The notes under the pieces are model-generated. The model was not told the origin of the DNA. It did not search any database and was given only the letters and a program-made list of their open reading frames with translations. Shown here one piece after another: positions 29,049 to 39,853 of a stretch of DNA of 64,000 nt. Origin of the DNA: Pelodictyon luteolum DSM 273 (lineage in GTDB: Bacteria > Bacteroidota > Chlorobiia > Chlorobiales > Chlorobiaceae); assembly GCF_000012485.1 (NCBI RefSeq), contig NC_007512.1:2258501-2322500 (forward strand), in the 5' to 3' direction. Position 1 is the stretch's first letter. The number at the start of each line of letters is the position of its first letter. Both the position numbers and the translations under genes were made by a program.

Positions 29049-29756
29049 TTACGCGCTCTTTCCGAAAGTGATGCGGTTCTCGGTGCCTGAAATAAGGCGC
29101 CGGATGTTCGCACGATGGGTATAGAGGATGGCAAGAGCCACGATGAGCCCGAAGATCATCAGATGGTAATCGAGGCTGTCATGGAAGGAGAAGGACTCCC
29201 CGAACAGGCGGATGTAGTAATCCAGACCTCCGCCGAGTTCGAACACATACTTGCGGATGGCGATGATGAGCGGAAAGGCGATGGCCGCAAGGATGGATGC
29301 GACGGAAACATAGCGCGAAAGCCAGACCGTAAGAAGAAAGATGCCGATGACGATCAGCATACTGACAGGGGCGATGCCGATGAGCATGCCGGCAGCCGTG
29401 CTGACCCCCTTGCCCCCCTTGAATCCGGCGAATACGGTGAACACGTGGCCGATGACTGCTGCCATTCCAGCCAGAAGGCGGAGCGCGACTTCGTTGATGT
29501 CAGGATAGGCCCCGATGGGATGCATCCTGAAGAAGGCCACCACGCTGACAGCGGCGATGACGCCCTTGGCGATGTCAATTAATGTGACGGAGAGTCCGGT
29601 CTTCCAGCCGAGGACCCTGAATGCGTTGGTGCCGCCGGCATTGCCGCTGCCGAACTGCCGGATGTCGATTCTTTTGAGCATTTTTCCCGCCATGATGCTG
29701 GTGGGAATGGAGCCGATGATGTAGCTCACCGCCAGAATAGCCAGTAGTGTCATCAT
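29049..29756 (-). CDS. plsY: Acyl-phosphate:glycerol-3-phosphate acyltransferase
   Basis: 235 residues, integral membrane protein with about six helices; makes lysophosphatidic acid from acyl-phosphate and glycerol-3-phosphate. The three PlsY motifs are present: [11 protein letters not shown] near the start, [18 protein letters not shown], and [19 protein letters not shown]. It lies between purM and gpsA, the source of its acceptor substrate. The ATG at 29756 or 29753 is used; no clear ribosome site. Confidence 0.95.
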   Translation of the reverse strand: MMTLLAILAVSYIIGSIPTSIMAGKMLKRIDIRQFGSGNAGGTNAFRVLGWKTGLSVTLIDIAKGVIAAVSVVAFFRMHPIGAYPDINEVALRLLAGMAAVIGHVFTVFAGFKGGKGVSTAAGMLIGIAPVSMLIVIGIFLLTVWLSRYVSVASILAAIAFPLIIAIRKYVFELGGGLDYYIRLFGESFSFHDSLDYHLMIFGLIVALAILYTHRANIRRLISGTENRITFGKSA

Positions 29757-29806
29757 ATTCGCTGTTTCGGATGTACTTATGGATAAAGCATTTTCAGCGC
29801 CGCCTG

Positions 29807-30796
29807 TCAGGCAGCGCTCACCTGACCTATAATGTACGCATTTTCACCTTGAGATTTCAAGCCCGCCATCACCCGCTCGACCCCATCACCCGCAACAATC
29901 ATGACGAGGCCGATGCCGAGGTTGAAGGTCCGGCGCATATCGTCTTCGGGAACAGAGCCTTCGCGGCGGATGAGATCGAAGATCGGCAGTTCCGGCCAGG
30001 CATCCCACTGCACGTCAAGCTGCAGGCCTTCGGGCACGATCCGCATGGTGTTGCCCATAAGGCCTCCGCCGGTGATGTGCGACATGCCGTGCAGATCCGG
30101 CGAGCCGAGAAAGGGTTCGACCACCTTGAGGTAGGAGCGGTGGACGTTCAGCAGCTCTTCGCCGACTGAACAATCAAATCCCGCAAAGCGCTCCTGCATA
30201 CGACCCTCGAACACCTTGCGGGCAAGGGAGTAGCCGTTGGTGTGCAGGCCTGTTGAAGGAAGGCCGATCATCACATCACCGGCCCGCATCGCCGTTCCGT
30301 TGACGATCTTTTTATGATCCACGACTCCGACGACGGTGCCGGCAAGATCGAAATCGTCACCATGGTAGACGCCCGGCATCTCAGCCGTTTCTCCGCCGAT
30401 CAGGGCACAGCCGTTCTGGCGGCAGGCCTCGACCATCCCGGCGACAACCGATGCCGCATCGGCAGGCACAAGCTTGCCGCAGGCGTAGTAGTCAAGGAAA
30501 AAGAGCGGGCGCGCTCCGCAGACGAGAATGTCGTTGACGCAGTGGTTGACCAGGCACGAGCCGACGGTGTCGAAGCGGCCGAGCTCGACGGCAATTTTCA
30601 GCTTGGTACCTACGCCATCGATGCTGCTGACCAGCACCGGTTTTTCATACCCTTTGAAATCGGCTTCGAAAAATCCGCCGAACGCGCCGATGTCTGTCAT
30701 CACCCTCGGGGTGAACGTCTGGCGGACATTTGACTTGATCAGACGGACGAATTCCTCACCCGCGCCTATGTCGACTCCTGCTTTCCTGTAATCCAT
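29807..30796 (-). CDS. purM: Phosphoribosylformylglycinamidine cyclo-ligase
   Basis: 329 residues; makes aminoimidazole ribonucleotide in purine synthesis. Typical motifs: [13 protein letters not shown] at the start, [39 protein letters not shown] and [10 protein letters not shown]. The ATG at 30796 begins exactly at the family N-terminus; a longer frame upstream is rejected. It sits 25 bp after lysC. Confidence 0.96.
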   Translation of the reverse strand: MDYRKAGVDIGAGEEFVRLIKSNVRQTFTPRVMTDIGAFGGFFEADFKGYEKPVLVSSIDGVGTKLKIAVELGRFDTVGSCLVNHCVNDILVCGARPLFFLDYYACGKLVPADAASVVAGMVEACRQNGCALIGGETAEMPGVYHGDDFDLAGTVVGVVDHKKIVNGTAMRAGDVMIGLPSTGLHTNGYSLARKVFEGRMQERFAGFDCSVGEELLNVHRSYLKVVEPFLGSPDLHGMSHITGGGLMGNTMRIVPEGLQLDVQWDAWPELPIFDLIRREGSVPEDDMRRTFNLGIGLVMIVAGDGVERVMAGLKSQGENAYIIGQVSAA

Positions 30797-30821
30797 GTGG
30801 CTTAAGCTTTTTTGTTTCGTT

Positions 30822-32237
30822 TCAGGCCTTCCCTGCGGGAACCTCAAAAATCCCTGCCGCATCGTCCCCGGAAAAGAACTCCCTGTGCAGCGCGCTCACG
30901 GCAACCGGCACATCGTGCAGACCGACAACGACGCCGACGTTTATCTCGGATGCTCCCTGGGAGATCATACGGAGGTTCACTTCCGCTAGCGCACCGAAGA
31001 TCCGTCCGGCAACGCCTTTCGACATGCGGAGGTTGTCGCCGACGACGCTGACGGTTGCCACGCCATGCTCGATATCAACCTGGCCGAACTCCCTAAGTTC
31101 CCCGAGCAGCTCCTGGCTGAACGGCGCGTCTTCGACCGTCACAGACACGGAGACCTCGCTGGTGGAAATCATCTCTACCGATACCCGGTAGCGGGCGAAC
31201 ACGTTGAACAGTTCGTTCATGAACCCGTGGCGGCCGAGCATGCGGTTGGAGCGGACGTTGATGATGGACTGCCCTTTCTTCACGGCGATCGACTTCACAA
31301 GACCCCCGTAGCTCATTCCCGACAGACGCTCCGGATCGTTGGTGATGACGGTGCCCCTGGCATCGGGGTGCCAGGTGTTGAGGACGAAAACCGGGATATT
31401 CTTTTCAACTGCCGGGGCGATGGTGTCGGGATGAAGCACTTTCGCGCCGAGATAGGCGAGCTCCGCCGCTTCGGAAAAGGTCATCACCCTTATGCTTCGG
31501 GCCTCCGGCACAATCCTGGGGTCACAGGTCATTACGCCGTCGACATCAGTCCAGATCTGTATCTGCGACTCGTGGAGCCAGGCGCCGAGAAGAGCTGCCG
31601 AAAGGTCAGATCCTCCACGTCCGAGCGTTGTGGTCCTGCCGTCCTCCGTCCTGCCGATATAGCCCTGGGTGACGACGGTCGTCCCCGCCCTCTGGAGGGG
31701 GCGGATGATCTGTTCGGTGTTGGCCATGCACTCTTTGAGGATGGGACGGGCAAACCCGAAATGGTCGTCGGTGACCATGACGGTGCGCACGTCCACCCAC
31801 TCGGCCCGGTGGCCGGCTGCCTGCATGGCGGCTGCGAACACGGTGGTGGAGAGCAGTTCGCCGAACGAACAGAACATGTCGCGCGAACGCTCGGTGAGTT
31901 CGCCGACGATCTCTACACCCTTGACGAGCAGCTCAAGACGGCTGAGAAGCTCTTCAATGCGCGGGATGAGCACCGCCTGGCTTTCAGCGGAAGGGATCAG
32001 CTCCCGGACCAGACCGATATGGTGGCTGCGCACCTCACCGACAAGCGCCATAGCCTCGTCGAGAGAACCGCGGCCGGAAGCGTCGGCGATCTTCAGAAGG
32101 GTGTTCGTAATGCCGCTGCAGGCACTGAGCACCACGAGCGGCGTAGAGAGTTCTGCCTCGCGGGCAACAATGGAAATGGCCTGCTGCATGGCCCTGGCGG
32201 TCCCTACCGAGGTACCGCCGAATTTCATTACAGCCAT
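30822..32237 (-). CDS. lysC: Aspartate kinase with two ACT domains
   Basis: 471 residues; phosphorylates aspartate, first step to lysine, threonine, methionine and diaminopimelate. The kinase starts [12 protein letters not shown] and contains [12 protein letters not shown] and [14 protein letters not shown]. The C-terminus has two ACT domains (about 320-470; [29 protein letters not shown]), so feedback inhibition by an end-product amino acid is expected. The length and KFGGTSV form match the LysC/ThrA-type class. No homoserine dehydrogenase is fused. First gene of the lysC-purM-plsY-gpsA run. Confidence 0.95.
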   Translation of the reverse strand: MAVMKFGGTSVGTARAMQQAISIVAREAELSTPLVVLSACSGITNTLLKIADASGRGSLDEAMALVGEVRSHHIGLVRELIPSAESQAVLIPRIEELLSRLELLVKGVEIVGELTERSRDMFCSFGELLSTTVFAAAMQAAGHRAEWVDVRTVMVTDDHFGFARPILKECMANTEQIIRPLQRAGTTVVTQGYIGRTEDGRTTTLGRGGSDLSAALLGAWLHESQIQIWTDVDGVMTCDPRIVPEARSIRVMTFSEAAELAYLGAKVLHPDTIAPAVEKNIPVFVLNTWHPDARGTVITNDPERLSGMSYGGLVKSIAVKKGQSIINVRSNRMLGRHGFMNELFNVFARYRVSVEMISTSEVSVSVTVEDAPFSQELLGELREFGQVDIEHGVATVSVVGDNLRMSKGVAGRIFGALAEVNLRMISQGASEINVGVVVGLHDVPVAVSALHREFFSGDDAAGIFEVPAGKA

Positions 32238-32350
32238 AAGTTTCTCTGGGAATGGTTTGTCGGTTGTCGGGTCTGGCAAATATAGCTTAAAAATGAGAAA
32301 AACATCTTTGAGGACAGAAAGTCTTATATTGAGCCACTGATCGAGCAACC

Positions 32351-32366
32351 CCCTGCAACAGCAGGG
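32351..32366. promoter_or_regulatory. Small hairpin in the prmA leader
   Basis: Perfect 6-bp stem CCCTGC / GCAGGG with AACA loop, 27 bases before the prmA start and in the 156-bp divergent gap with lysC. No T-run, so not a terminator. Role unknown. Confidence 0.35.
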
Positions 32367-32393
32367 TATCAGCCCACATGACACCAGAAAGAG

Positions 32394-33254
32394 ATGCCAG
32401 GCACGCACCACCATATCGAGCTGTCGATACCAATTACCTCCGACCAGCACGAGCTGGCCATAGCCCTGCTCTCGATGGAGGGTATTGAATACTTCCAGGA
32501 GGAGGACCGCAAACTGCTGGCCTACATCCCCGAAGCGGAGTGGTCAGAGGAAAAAGAGACCGCCGTGAAGCTTGCGCTTGCCGCCCTCCCCGGGGGAACG
32601 CCCACGATCAGCACGGAGTTCATGGCGGACCGGAACTGGAACGCGGAATGGGAGGCAAATCTGAAGCCGATCGAGATTTCAGACCGGTTCATCATCGTTC
32701 AGAAAAAGGGCGGGCCGGCACCCAAACCCGGGCAGATCCAGATAGAAATCAACCCGAAGATGTCCTTCGGTACCGGCTACCATGCCACCACCCGCCTCAT
32801 GCTCCGCCAGATGGAGGACCTCGGGCTGGAAAATGAGAAGATCATGGACATCGGGACCGGAACCGGCGTGCTTGCCATTGCCGCCCGCAAACTCGGCAAC
32901 ACCAGTCCCATTCTGGCGTTCGACAACAGCTCCTGGGCCGCAGAAAATGCTGTTGAGAACATTGCAGAAAACAATGCCGGGGATATCCAGATCGAGCTGC
33001 TCGACGCCGAAGAGGATCTCGCCGTCAACCTCAGGGACGGCTACACCCTCATCCTCGCCAACATCAACAAGAATGTAATCGACCGGATCCTTCCCGTCAT
33101 CCGGGCCAATGCACCGGGTGCCACGGTACTGCTTTCCGGCATCCTCGTCTACGACGAGCCGTGGCTGAAAAAGCTGCTGAAACGGCTCGACTGCGAAGCT
33201 GTGCGGACCATCTATGAAGATGAATGGCTCTCATGCCTCGTCCGCACCGCCTGA
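32394..33254 (+). CDS. prmA: Ribosomal protein L11 methyltransferase
   Basis: 286 residues; SAM-dependent trimethylation of ribosomal protein L11. The N-terminal substrate-binding domain (about 1-70) precedes the linker [13 protein letters not shown] and the catalytic domain: [17 protein letters not shown], motif [15 protein letters not shown], and [14 protein letters not shown] replacing the NPPY-type motif, all typical of PrmA. It is divergent from lysC and 22 bp before ppx. Confidence 0.95.
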   Translation: MPGTHHHIELSIPITSDQHELAIALLSMEGIEYFQEEDRKLLAYIPEAEWSEEKETAVKLALAALPGGTPTISTEFMADRNWNAEWEANLKPIEISDRFIIVQKKGGPAPKPGQIQIEINPKMSFGTGYHATTRLMLRQMEDLGLENEKIMDIGTGTGVLAIAARKLGNTSPILAFDNSSWAAENAVENIAENNAGDIQIELLDAEEDLAVNLRDGYTLILANINKNVIDRILPVIRANAPGATVLLSGILVYDEPWLKKLLKRLDCEAVRTIYEDEWLSCLVRTA

Positions 33255-33276
33255 GACCAACCCCATTAATCACCAC

Positions 33277-34215
33277 ATGACTGAACGCGTATCTTGCATA
33301 GACATCGGAACCAATACCGCCCTTCTCCTCATCGCCGACCTTGATGCGGAAAAGGGTACCGTGGAACCCGTATTCCACAAACAGACCATCATACGGCTCG
33401 GCGAGCATGTCGACGAAATGAAAATCATCGACCCCGAAGCACGCCAGCGGCTTATCAGCTGCATGCGCGACTACGCCGCGCTTTCCGGAGAACACAAATC
33501 CGACAGGATCATCGCCGTCGGAACCAGCGCACTGCGCGACGCGAAAAACCGCATGGAGGTCACCAGCGAAACCGTCCGCTCGACCGGCATCGTAATCCGC
33601 TGCATTACCGGCGAGGAGGAGGCCGGGCTGACCTTTTTCGGCGCAGTCGCCGGCATGACGGAAGTCCCCGACCCCTTCACGGTAATCGATATCGGGGGCG
33701 GAAGCACGGAACTCTCAATGGGATCGCTCACCTGTGTCTCCCGCAGTACCAGCATGGACATCGGCTCGGTGCGCCTCACGGAACGCTTTTTCTCCACCCT
33801 GCCGCCCTCGGAAGAAGAGTTCATGCGTGCGAAGGAAGAGGTGAACCGGGTGCTGACAGGCGGCGTCCTGCCGTTTTTCGCCTCGCGCGAACATGTCTTC
33901 GGCGTGGCCGGCACCCTTACTACCCTTGCCCAGCTTGCGCAGGGTATGCGGGAGTTCAATCCGGAAAAGGTCCACGGCTACCAGCTTCACTACGACGACG
34001 TGCACAGGATACTGGAACTGCTGAAAGCCTCCACACTCGAAGAGATTCTGGCCATGGGGGTTTCCGGGGGCCGTGCCGACGTCATCACGATGGGCGCACT
34101 CATCCTCCACCAGCTGATGCGCCTCCTCGGCCTCGGCGAAATCCGGGTCAGCGGTCAGGGTCTGCGCTACGGCATTGCCCTGCAGGAACTGCAGAACATT
34201 CGCGTGGCGGAGTAA
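33277..34215 (+). CDS. ppx: Ppx/GppA phosphatase family protein
   Basis: 312 residues; hydrolyses polyphosphate or pppGpp. The actin-like fold motifs are CIDIGTNTALLLIAD, GTSALRDAKNR, ITGEEEAGLTFFG and VIDIGGGSTELSMG. Only the two N-terminal actin-like domains are present, as in short Ppx forms, so there is no HD-like C-terminal domain. ATG 33277 starts MTERVSCIDIG. The last 68 bp overlap the convergent methyltransferase. Confidence 0.93.
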   Translation: MTERVSCIDIGTNTALLLIADLDAEKGTVEPVFHKQTIIRLGEHVDEMKIIDPEARQRLISCMRDYAALSGEHKSDRIIAVGTSALRDAKNRMEVTSETVRSTGIVIRCITGEEEAGLTFFGAVAGMTEVPDPFTVIDIGGGSTELSMGSLTCVSRSTSMDIGSVRLTERFFSTLPPSEEEFMRAKEEVNRVLTGGVLPFFASREHVFGVAGTLTTLAQLAQGMREFNPEKVHGYQLHYDDVHRILELLKASTLEEILAMGVSGGRADVITMGALILHQLMRLLGLGEIRVSGQGLRYGIALQELQNIRVAE

Positions 34216-35401
34216 CTGCATAAATTGCAAGCGGCCGCGCTTCGGCATCGCGCGTAAAGAACAGGAACCGCCTGTCGTCCTCCTTCAACCGGTATCGCGC
34301 CCGGATCGCATCGGCTGAAAGGGGGAAGTCCCTCCGCTGGATGGCCGCGCCATCAATACCATGGCGCTTCAGGAACTTCCCGAACCCCTTCCCGCTGTAC
34401 AGCGCAGCCTCGACCACCCGGAACACCCGCCCCGGGAACCCCTCCGGCCGGTGTGCGGCCGTCAGGTAGCCGACCGAACGATTGATGAACAGAAGCCCGA
34501 ACGTCTCGGCAACCACCCCTTCAAGCCCTGCTTTCAGGATTGCTGGATCAGGCTCCAGCAGCCACTCCATTACTGCATCCGACACCCTCCGCTCCCCCGT
34601 ATCCCGCCAGGTGAAGCGCCGGGCTTCCTCGCCCGCACCCCGGATGCAGACCGCATGGCGCTCGACTTCCAGTGGTGCTTGACGACGGAGGATAAGGAGG
34701 GTTGCGCGGCACTGGCCGTCGACCGAAAGCACCGTAACCGATGCAAGCGAGGGCAGCCGATCTTTGAGTCGTGAGGTTTCCAGGGCTGGTGAAGCCTTGA
34801 TGCAGACACCGGGTGCCTTCTGGAGCAGGAAGTCATGGAGGGAGACGACATCCGGAGACCCCTCTTCAAGGCGGATGTTGCGATGCGCACCTTCGCGGCG
34901 GTCCGGGTCGAGGTAAATCCAGTCAAAGTAGCCGTCCGGGAAGGATGCGAGCCGCTCCCGACCGTCTCCCCGGAGGCACTCCACGTTCCGGCGGCCGAGA
35001 ACCCCCATGTTGTGGCAGGCAATGGCGGAGAGGACAGGATCACGCTCAACGTGCACCACCTCTTCGAACGATCCTGCAAGGCTAAAGGCATCGATGCCGA
35101 GCCCGCCCGACAGGTCGATCGCCCGCCTGCCCTTGAGGAGTGAAGCCATATACGACGCGGCGCGCTCCTCCGACGCCTGCTCGAGGGCACGGGCAGTATA
35201 GAGGAGGGGACTTCGGGAGAGGAGGGGGAGTTTTGCGGCAGCTTTTTTCCGGCAGGCGATCTGCTCGGCCATCACCCGGACAGGCAGATCGGTGCGGCCG
35301 TGCAGGCGCATCGCAAACTCCGCGGGCTCTTCACCCTCATGCATGCCGACCATGGCGAGCACGCCGGGATCCTGCAGCCGGAACAGTTCGTCCTCAGTCA
35401 T
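34148..35401 (-). CDS. Class I SAM-dependent methyltransferase, THUMP-like type
   Basis: 417 residues. The central SAM fold has motif I (AIDLSGGLGIDAFSLA), the acidic ribose-binding loop (VVHVERDPVL) and DWIYLDPDRR, which is a DPPR-like active-site motif of RNA/DNA base methyltransferases. N-terminal (1-90) and C-terminal (about 270-417) domains flank it, the latter with FGKFLKRHGI and RRFLFFTRD. The substrate, likely an RNA, is not known. Its start overlaps the acyl-CoA ligase stop by 8 bp, so it is the last gene of the biotin operon. It overlaps ppx by 68 bp at the 3' end. Confidence 0.8.
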   Translation of the reverse strand: MTEDELFRLQDPGVLAMVGMHEGEEPAEFAMRLHGRTDLPVRVMAEQIACRKKAAAKLPLLSRSPLLYTARALEQASEERAASYMASLLKGRRAIDLSGGLGIDAFSLAGSFEEVVHVERDPVLSAIACHNMGVLGRRNVECLRGDGRERLASFPDGYFDWIYLDPDRREGAHRNIRLEEGSPDVVSLHDFLLQKAPGVCIKASPALETSRLKDRLPSLASVTVLSVDGQCRATLLILRRQAPLEVERHAVCIRGAGEEARRFTWRDTGERRVSDAVMEWLLEPDPAILKAGLEGVVAETFGLLFINRSVGYLTAAHRPEGFPGRVFRVVEAALYSGKGFGKFLKRHGIDGAAIQRRDFPLSADAIRARYRLKEDDRRFLFFTRDAEARPLAIYAVTPPRECSAVPAGQCRSADPDR

Positions 35402-37076
35402 CTCCCTTGAGCTTGCGGCGGAGGACCTTGCCCACCTGTGATTTCGGGAGCGACTCCCTGCACTCAAGGAAGCGCGGCACCTTGTATGCGGCAAGATCCT
35501 GCCGGCAATGCTCCCGCAGTTCCTCCAGTTCAAGCCTCATGCCTTCCCGGAGCACCACCCAGGCTTTCACCGCCTCTCCCTGGCGAGGATCATGAACCCC
35601 CGCCACCCCGACCTCCAGAACTGCTGGATGACGGGCTATGACCTCCTCGACCTCACGCGGCCATACCTGGAACCCCCCTGGCTTGATGACGTCCTTTTTC
35701 CGGTCGACAACAAACAAATAGCCATCTTCGTCCATATAGCCGAGGTCGCCGGTCAGAAGCCAGCCCTCCCTCAGAGCCTCCCCGCTCTCCCCGGGCCTCT
35801 GCCAGTACCCGCGCATCATCTGCGGAGCGCGCATCAGGACCTCGCCCACCATGTTCGTCCCGAGCGGCCCCTCGCCCGTCGCTTCGTCCACGATCTTCAC
35901 TTCCACATCGGGCAGCGGCACTCCGACCGAGCCCGGCTTGTAGACGCCGAGGATGGGGCTGAATGTCCCGGCAAGAGTCATTTCCGTGAGGCTGTAGGCA
36001 TCGATGATACGTCCGCCTGTCAACGACTCGAACCGCTCTTTCGTCTCCTGCAGCAGCGGCGCCGCTCCGGAGACGCAAAGCTTCAGCGAGCGGAGCAGGC
36101 CGGGATCCCTCTTGACCCTCGGATGGGCGATAAGCGCGGTGAAGAGGGTTGGGACGCCGGGAAGCACGGACGGGCGTACACGTCGGATGGTCGAGAGCAG
36201 GTCATCGAGGTCACGCGGGTTCGGCACCAGCGCCATAGGGTGGCGGCCGGAGAGCGCGGCCGTCATGATGCCCGCCTGCCCGTAAACATGGAAGAGCGGC
36301 ATGTTGAGCATGATGGGATCGCTGCCCTTCCGGAGAAGGACACTGAACCAGGTGACGATCTGCATGCCGGAAATCACAAGGGAGCGGTGGGTGCTGACGA
36401 CGCACTTCGGGGTGCCGGTCGTCCCGCCCGAAAAGAGGAACAGGGCTGGCTCATCCGACCGGGGAGGTACCGGAAGTGAACCGCCATGGCGCCCGGACCG
36501 AAGGATGGACTGGAACGGAGGATCCCCCCTCCGGGCATCGACCCGGTGACCCTGCGGCCGCTCATACAGGAGGGTGAAGAGCATACGCTTCAGCGGGGGG
36601 AGGTACTCGCCGATACCGGTAGGAATGAGGAGCCTGAGCGGCCCGTCGGTACGGCAATCCCTCAGGGCTGCAACTTTCGTGTAGAAAGGAGCAAGGACGA
36701 CGGCCGCCGAAGCTCCGCACTCCCGGAAGGCATGTTCGAGTTCGGTATCGCTGTAAAGAGGGTTCATCGGCACGGCAACGGCGCCCGTCTTCCACACACC
36801 GAACTCGCTGATGAGCATCTGCGGCGAGTTCGGCAGGAGGAGGGCAACCCGCTCTCCCTTACGGACACCGAGAGAGAGCAGACCCCGGGCAAAAGCGTCA
36901 CTTTCCCGCTCCAGCTCACCGTAGGTCATGCTCCTGCCCTTGAACCAGAGAGCGGGTGCATCGCCGGCCTCCGCGGCCGCACGGCGGAGCACCTCCACAA
37001 GACCCTCTTCGGGATAGGGCTGGAGGGTGTGCGGCACGCCGGGATCATAGCGGCGGGTCCAGTGCGCTGCATTCAT
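35394..37076 (-). CDS. Long-chain acyl-CoA synthetase (FadD-like)
   Basis: 560 residues, acyl-adenylate-forming enzyme. Motifs: [13 protein letters not shown] (phosphate loop), [49 protein letters not shown] region, and the catalytic lysine in [14 protein letters not shown]. No signal or carrier domain. It overlaps bioA by ATGA, so it is co-translated with biotin genes. It could activate pimelate or a pimeloyl precursor, or be an unrelated fatty acid ligase caught in the operon. BioC-BioG already gives a complete pimeloyl-ACP route, so a redundant role is possible. Confidence 0.88.
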   Translation of the reverse strand: MNAAHWTRRYDPGVPHTLQPYPEEGLVEVLRRAAAEAGDAPALWFKGRSMTYGELERESDAFARGLLSLGVRKGERVALLLPNSPQMLISEFGVWKTGAVAVPMNPLYSDTELEHAFRECGASAAVVLAPFYTKVAALRDCRTDGPLRLLIPTGIGEYLPPLKRMLFTLLYERPQGHRVDARRGDPPFQSILRSGRHGGSLPVPPRSDEPALFLFSGGTTGTPKCVVSTHRSLVISGMQIVTWFSVLLRKGSDPIMLNMPLFHVYGQAGIMTAALSGRHPMALVPNPRDLDDLLSTIRRVRPSVLPGVPTLFTALIAHPRVKRDPGLLRSLKLCVSGAAPLLQETKERFESLTGGRIIDAYSLTEMTLAGTFSPILGVYKPGSVGVPLPDVEVKIVDEATGEGPLGTNMVGEVLMRAPQMMRGYWQRPGESGEALREGWLLTGDLGYMDEDGYLFVVDRKKDVIKPGGFQVWPREVEEVIARHPAVLEVGVAGVHDPRQGEAVKAWVVLREGMRLELEELREHCRQDLAAYKVPRFLECRESLPKSQVGKVLRRKLKGDD

Positions 37077-38356
37077 GCCGTCACCTCCCGTACCGCCCGG
37101 CAGAGGACTGCCAGATCAGGGTCATCAATGATGAAGGGAGGCATGAGATAGACCAGACGGCCGAACGGGCGGACCCAGACACCGCGCCGGACGAATTCGC
37201 GCTGAATGGTGGCCATATCGACCGGGCGCTTGAGCTCCACCACGCCGATGGCTCCCAGTACGCGGACATCGGCCACCCCATCATGCTCCATGCACGCCTC
37301 AAGCCCGCTAAGGAGCCCTGCCCCGATCCGTTTGACGGACTGCTGCCACGGCTGTGAGCAGAGGAGTCGGATGCTTGCCAGACCGACGGCACATGCCAGA
37401 GGGTTGGCCATGAAGGTAGGTCCATGCATGAAGAGGCCCGGTTCGCCGGAAGAAATGGCCATGGCGACGGCATCGGTCGTCAACGTGGCGGCAAGCGTCA
37501 TGTACCCGCCGGTCAACGCCTTGCCCACACACATGATGTCAGGCTCGACCCCGGCATGCTCTAGGGCGAACATCTTCCCGGTCCGGCCGAAGCCCGTGGC
37601 GATTTCGTCAAAGATGAGCAGCACGTCATACTGCAGACAGAGATCCCGGAGCCGTCGGAGGCAATGAGGGGAGTAGAAGCGCATTCCTCCGGCGCCCTGC
37701 ACCACCGGCTCCAGAATTACGGCGGCAAGCTCCCCATGGTGCTCTTCAAGCTTGCTTCGGATGTCGGCCATGACGGAGTCCGTGCACCCGGCCTCGAACG
37801 GACAGTCGGGGAGTTCGGCAAACAGCTGCTCCTGCATTGCCCCGCGGAACAGGCCATGCATGCCGGTCACAGGATCACAGACCGACATGGCACCGAAGGT
37901 GTCGCCGTGGTAGCCCCCGCGAAGTGCAAGCATCCGTTTCTTTCCGGGCCGGCCGAGAGCCTCCCAGTACTGCACCGCCATTTTGAGGGCAACCTCAACT
38001 GCAACGGAACCTGAATCGCTGAAAAACACTTTCTGCAGCCCGGGCGGAGTAATCTCCACGAGCAGGCGGGCAAGCTCGACGGCCGGCTCGTGGGTCAGGC
38101 CTCCGAACATGACATGGCTCATCCGGTCGAGCTGGCGCCGCACCGCCTCGTCAAGCACGGGGTGGCGATAGCCGTGGATGGCCGCCCACCATGAAGACAT
38201 GCCGTCAATGAGCTGCGCTCCGTCTGCGAGCTCGATCCTCACACCCGAGGCACTGCGGACGGGATAGACCGGGAGCGGATCGGCCATGGAGGTATAGGGA
38301 TGCCAGAGATGTAGGCGGTCGAACGCGGTGTCGACGGGGCTGGAATCTTGCAGCAT
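37073..38356 (-). CDS. bioA: Adenosylmethionine-8-amino-7-oxononanoate aminotransferase
   Basis: 427 residues, PLP fold type I; makes 7,8-diaminopelargonate. Typical sequence: WHPYTSM near the start, [57 protein letters not shown] and the PLP lysine in [14 protein letters not shown]. The ATG at 38356 follows the bioD stop by 13 bp; the much longer frame upstream lies inside bioD. The SAM-binding type BioA is expected. Confidence 0.96.
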   Translation of the reverse strand: MLQDSSPVDTAFDRLHLWHPYTSMADPLPVYPVRSASGVRIELADGAQLIDGMSSWWAAIHGYRHPVLDEAVRRQLDRMSHVMFGGLTHEPAVELARLLVEITPPGLQKVFFSDSGSVAVEVALKMAVQYWEALGRPGKKRMLALRGGYHGDTFGAMSVCDPVTGMHGLFRGAMQEQLFAELPDCPFEAGCTDSVMADIRSKLEEHHGELAAVILEPVVQGAGGMRFYSPHCLRRLRDLCLQYDVLLIFDEIATGFGRTGKMFALEHAGVEPDIMCVGKALTGGYMTLAATLTTDAVAMAISSGEPGLFMHGPTFMANPLACAVGLASIRLLCSQPWQQSVKRIGAGLLSGLEACMEHDGVADVRVLGAIGVVELKRPVDMATIQREFVRRGVWVRPFGRLVYLMPPFIIDDPDLAVLCRAVREVTA

Positions 38357-38369
38357 GCGGGTTGAAGGG

Positions 38370-39065
38370 TTAACGGGTTGGGAATCCGAGGCACCTGAGC
38401 TGATCGGGAGTGAAACGCTGGCTTCCCGGCTCTCCCCGAAGCTCAACGATGCCGGCTCCGGAACCGGACCGGAGGAGATGCCGGCGAAAGTAATCCAGGG
38501 TGTCGTCGCCAATCGAAGGGTCCGTTTCACCGTAGCGGTTATAGACCAATCCCTGCAAGGGAATGCCCCGGTTGCGGCAGGCTTCGAGGGAGAGGAGGGT
38601 ATGATTGATGCTTCCGAGCCAGGGACCCGATACAAGGATGAGCCCGAAGCCCTCCCCCGCGACGAAGTCCAGAAAAAGAAGCTCCCCGGAAAGCGGCACG
38701 AGCAGTCCCCCGACCCCCTCAAGCAGCACTATGGGGTAGCGCTCCCGGAGGGCGGCCGTTGCGCCGCGAATCGTCTCAGCGTCGACCCGTCCTCCTGCGA
38801 GGCGGGCTGCAAGGTGGGGAGAGGCCGGAAAGGGAAACGAACAGGGACATGTGAGGCCCTCATCGTCGGCTTCCTCCGGAGGAACCCCCATCAGTCGACG
38901 GTGTTCCAGAATATCGGCCGACATGCCGATGCAGCCGGTCTGCACGATCTTCTGGGTGATGGCATGCCGCCCCTCCGCCCTGAGCGCTCCGGCAAGCAGG
39001 CCGGTAACCACCGTTTTGCCGACACCGGTGCCGATGCCGGAGATGACCGTGACGGTTCCGCTCAT
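38370..39065 (-). CDS. bioD: Dethiobiotin synthetase
   Basis: 231 residues; ATP-dependent ring closure with CO2 to dethiobiotin. The P-loop is [18 protein letters not shown], and [14 protein letters not shown] is the second family motif. The catalytic lysine helix (QKIVQTGC) is present. The start overlaps bioC by ATGA. The C-terminal part diverges somewhat from E. coli BioD ([12 protein letters not shown]). Confidence 0.94.
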   Translation of the reverse strand: MSGTVTVISGIGTGVGKTVVTGLLAGALRAEGRHAITQKIVQTGCIGMSADILEHRRLMGVPPEEADDEGLTCPCSFPFPASPHLAARLAGGRVDAETIRGATAALRERYPIVLLEGVGGLLVPLSGELLFLDFVAGEGFGLILVSGPWLGSINHTLLSLEACRNRGIPLQGLVYNRYGETDPSIGDDTLDYFRRHLLRSGSGAGIVELRGEPGSQRFTPDQLRCLGFPTR

Positions 39066-39853
39066 AGCGAGCCCTCCTGTCGCTTTCGAAGGCAGCAGTA
39101 GACGGGATTGTAGGTCAGCCGCACTCCTTCAGCCTGAGAAAACATGCTGCGGTAACGGTCCGAGAACTCCTTTTGACGCCCTTTAGTCCAGGGCTTACGG
39201 GCGAGAGCGTTGACGCCGGTGCGGCTGATGTGGCGGAGCACCGCTTCAGGGGAACTGAAGGTCAGGGTGATTTCAGCTTCACGGAGTTCAAGCACCTCAA
39301 AATACCTTTCGCAGAGTTCGCCAGTCTCGGCAATGCTACGGTACGTGAGGGCCGTGCCGAGAATGGCGGCGATTTCCTGCATATTGGAACTGCTGAACGA
39401 GGTGAACAGAAAGAGCCCGCCCGGAGCCATCGAGTCGGCGATCCTCCCGAGAAAAGTCTCAAGGTCGTCGAGCCACTGCAGGGTGGCGTTGGAGACCACG
39501 AGGTCTCTTCGTTCCGGCAGGAAGGGGAGGGATTCGACATCTCCACCGAGAAAATTGAACACCACCTCCGGATGGCGGTCCATGATCCCCTGCAGGCACT
39601 CCCGGCTCTCCTCCACCAGGTCATTGGCCGTGTATCGTTCGATGCTGAAGGCCTCAAGCATGAGCTCCGTCAGCATGCCCGAACCCGAGCCTACTTCCAG
39701 CACCCGCTCAAAATGGATCCCGGATGCATGGCGGGCCGCCATTGATACAAGCTCCTGGGCCATTGCCCGCTGCACCGCTGCCTCTCCGGCATAGGAACCG
39801 AGGGTACGGCGAAACCGCTCCCGGACGAGAGCCTTGTCGGTCAAGCCTGCCAT
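39062..39853 (-). CDS. bioC: Malonyl-ACP O-methyltransferase
   Basis: 263 residues; methylates malonyl-ACP to prime pimelate synthesis. N-terminal RERFRRTLGSYAGEAAVQRAMA, SAM motif I VLEVGSGSGMLTELML, and SNATLQWLDDLETFL match BioC. ATG 39853 is inside the last codons of bioG (13-bp overlap). The longer frame upstream is rejected because it lies inside bioG in another frame. Confidence 0.93.
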   Translation of the reverse strand: MAGLTDKALVRERFRRTLGSYAGEAAVQRAMAQELVSMAARHASGIHFERVLEVGSGSGMLTELMLEAFSIERYTANDLVEESRECLQGIMDRHPEVVFNFLGGDVESLPFLPERRDLVVSNATLQWLDDLETFLGRIADSMAPGGLFLFTSFSSSNMQEIAAILGTALTYRSIAETGELCERYFEVLELREAEITLTFSSPEAVLRHISRTGVNALARKPWTKGRQKEFSDRYRSMFSQAEGVRLTYNPVYCCLRKRQEGSL

